Source: Mycolicibacterium crocinum
GTDB taxonomy: Bacteria > Actinomycetota > Actinomycetes > Mycobacteriales > Mycobacteriaceae
Direction of reading: 5' to 3'
Length of the DNA: 64,000 nt
Assembly: GCF_022370635.2 (NCBI RefSeq)
Contig: NZ_CP092362.2
Location: forward strand, 682,001 to 746,000
Shown: positions 63,579 to 64,000 of the stretch, piece after piece
Layout: each line of letters begins with the position of its first letter
How positions within the stretch are numbered: position 1 is the first letter of the stretch
Notes under the pieces: model-generated
What the model saw: the letters and a program-made list of their open reading frames with translations, nothing else
Told to the model about the DNA's origin: nothing
Database searches by the model: none
Program-made: the position numbers and the translations under genes

Positions 63579-64000
63579 ATGCGGTTCACGAGCCTTGCCC
63601 GCGGATTGTCCGTCGCCCTGGCTGCGCTGCTGGCCGTCTCCTGTCAGTCGACATCCCCGGCAGGCCGGGTCGAGATCGGGATGACCGTCCATCTCCGGGG
63701 CGCCGACGCGGTGAACGTCAGGCGGCAGTTCGACCTGATGGCCGACATGGGGGTGCGCTGGGTCCGGATGGACATCGACTGGTCGGCGGTGGAGAGCGAG
63801 AAGAGCCAGCTCGTCTGGGATGGGCCCGACACCGTCGTGGACGAGGCCACCGCCCATGGCATGAACGTTCTGGCGGTGATCTCCTACAGCCCGCGCTGGG
63901 CGAACTCGTCCACCACGATTCCGTGGGCACCGACCAGCCGCGCCCGCCCGGGGGATCCGCAGTCCTTCGGAAACTTCGCGCGCGTTGCCGCCCAGCGCTA
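63579..64000 (+). CDS. Lipoprotein, glycoside hydrolase-like (3' end outside window)
   Basis: About 140 codons before the right edge; ATG at 63576 or 63579. A signal with a Cys after LAALLAVS (lipobox-like, the Cys near residue 22) predicts a lipid-anchored exported protein. The mature start, GMTVHLRGADAVNVRRQFDLMADMGVRWVRMDIDW, is the first beta-alpha unit of a TIM-barrel glycoside hydrolase (cellulase/GH39-like). It probably trims or hydrolyses the glycan made by the upstream transferases. Confidence 0.72.
   Translation, partial: MRFTSLARGLSVALAALLAVSCQSTSPAGRVEIGMTVHLRGADAVNVRRQFDLMADMGVRWVRMDIDWSAVESEKSQLVWDGPDTVVDEATAHGMNVLAVISYSPRWANSSTTIPWAPTSRARPGDPQSFGNFARVAAQR

Overview
The window is chromosomal DNA of a high-GC actinobacterium, almost certainly a non-tuberculous Mycobacterium/Mycolicibacterium. 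The diagnostic genes are F420-dependent glucose-6-phosphate dehydrogenase (fgd1), a PE-PPE-domain exported protein, an MMPL transporter, class II aldolase fba, purA, purT, metZ, two cytochromes P450 and many short-chain dehydrogenases. Gene order follows, from memory, the M. tuberculosis Rv0356c-Rv0377 block in inverted order (lysR, CO dehydrogenase genes, dedA/fba, the Rv0361-, Rv0360c-, Rv0359- and Rv0358-like genes, purA, the Rv0356c-like gene), followed by the purT-rhodanese-metZ and MBL-fgd1-pta blocks.

Layout. 1-3586: the end of an operon with a SnoaL-like protein, a sulfotransferase, a DUF1214-like protein and an SDR. 3663-13274: a LysR regulator divergent from an eight-gene form I aerobic CO dehydrogenase operon (xdhC, coxM, coxS, coxL, xdhC-YHS fusion, moxR/coxD, coxG, coxE). 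13282-18424: housekeeping and small genes (dedA, fba, alcohol dehydrogenase, thioesterase, DUF3151). 18421-36722: an accessory block of about 18 kb lying between the Rv0360c-like and Rv0359-like genes. It holds a FUSC-type membrane protein, a CDF metal exporter with a near-ideal operator palindrome, a PE-PPE exported protein, an exported beta-propeller gene split by an IS481-family element, two tandem TetR paralogues and a nine-gene acyl-CoA catabolic operon of unknown substrate. 36859-43504: site-2 protease, two P450s, purA, thioesterase. 43514-47975: MMPL transporter/MarR pair and a secreted phosphatase-superfamily protein. 48005-52865: AAA ATPase, purT, rhodanese, metZ. 52868-56822: TetR-controlled small membrane proteins, SDR, GNAT, metallo-hydrolase. 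56899-61416: fgd1, a glycosyltransferase and pta. 61503-64000: two more glycosyltransferases and the start of a lipoprotein glycoside-hydrolase-like gene, apparently a glycan cluster.

How it fits together. The CO dehydrogenase operon carries catalytic subunits plus maturation factors (MoxR ATPase, VWA protein, two XdhC proteins), enough to suggest active Mo-Cu CO oxidation. The 27.5-36.7 kb operon looks like a complete activation and beta-oxidation module (acyl-CoA ligase, acyl-CoA dehydrogenase, MaoC hydratase, SDR dehydrogenase, SCP2-type thiolase, plus hydrolase, ALDH and a second SDR). A dyad upstream of its first gene also occurs upstream of the second tetR.

I saw no tRNA, rRNA, CRISPR array or prophage. 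The best candidates for undescribed biology are the catabolic operon with its shared operator, the XdhC-YHS fusion as a possible copper-delivery factor for CO dehydrogenase, the IS-split exported gene that can be rebuilt exactly, and the nested operator between tetR and the DUF1772 gene.
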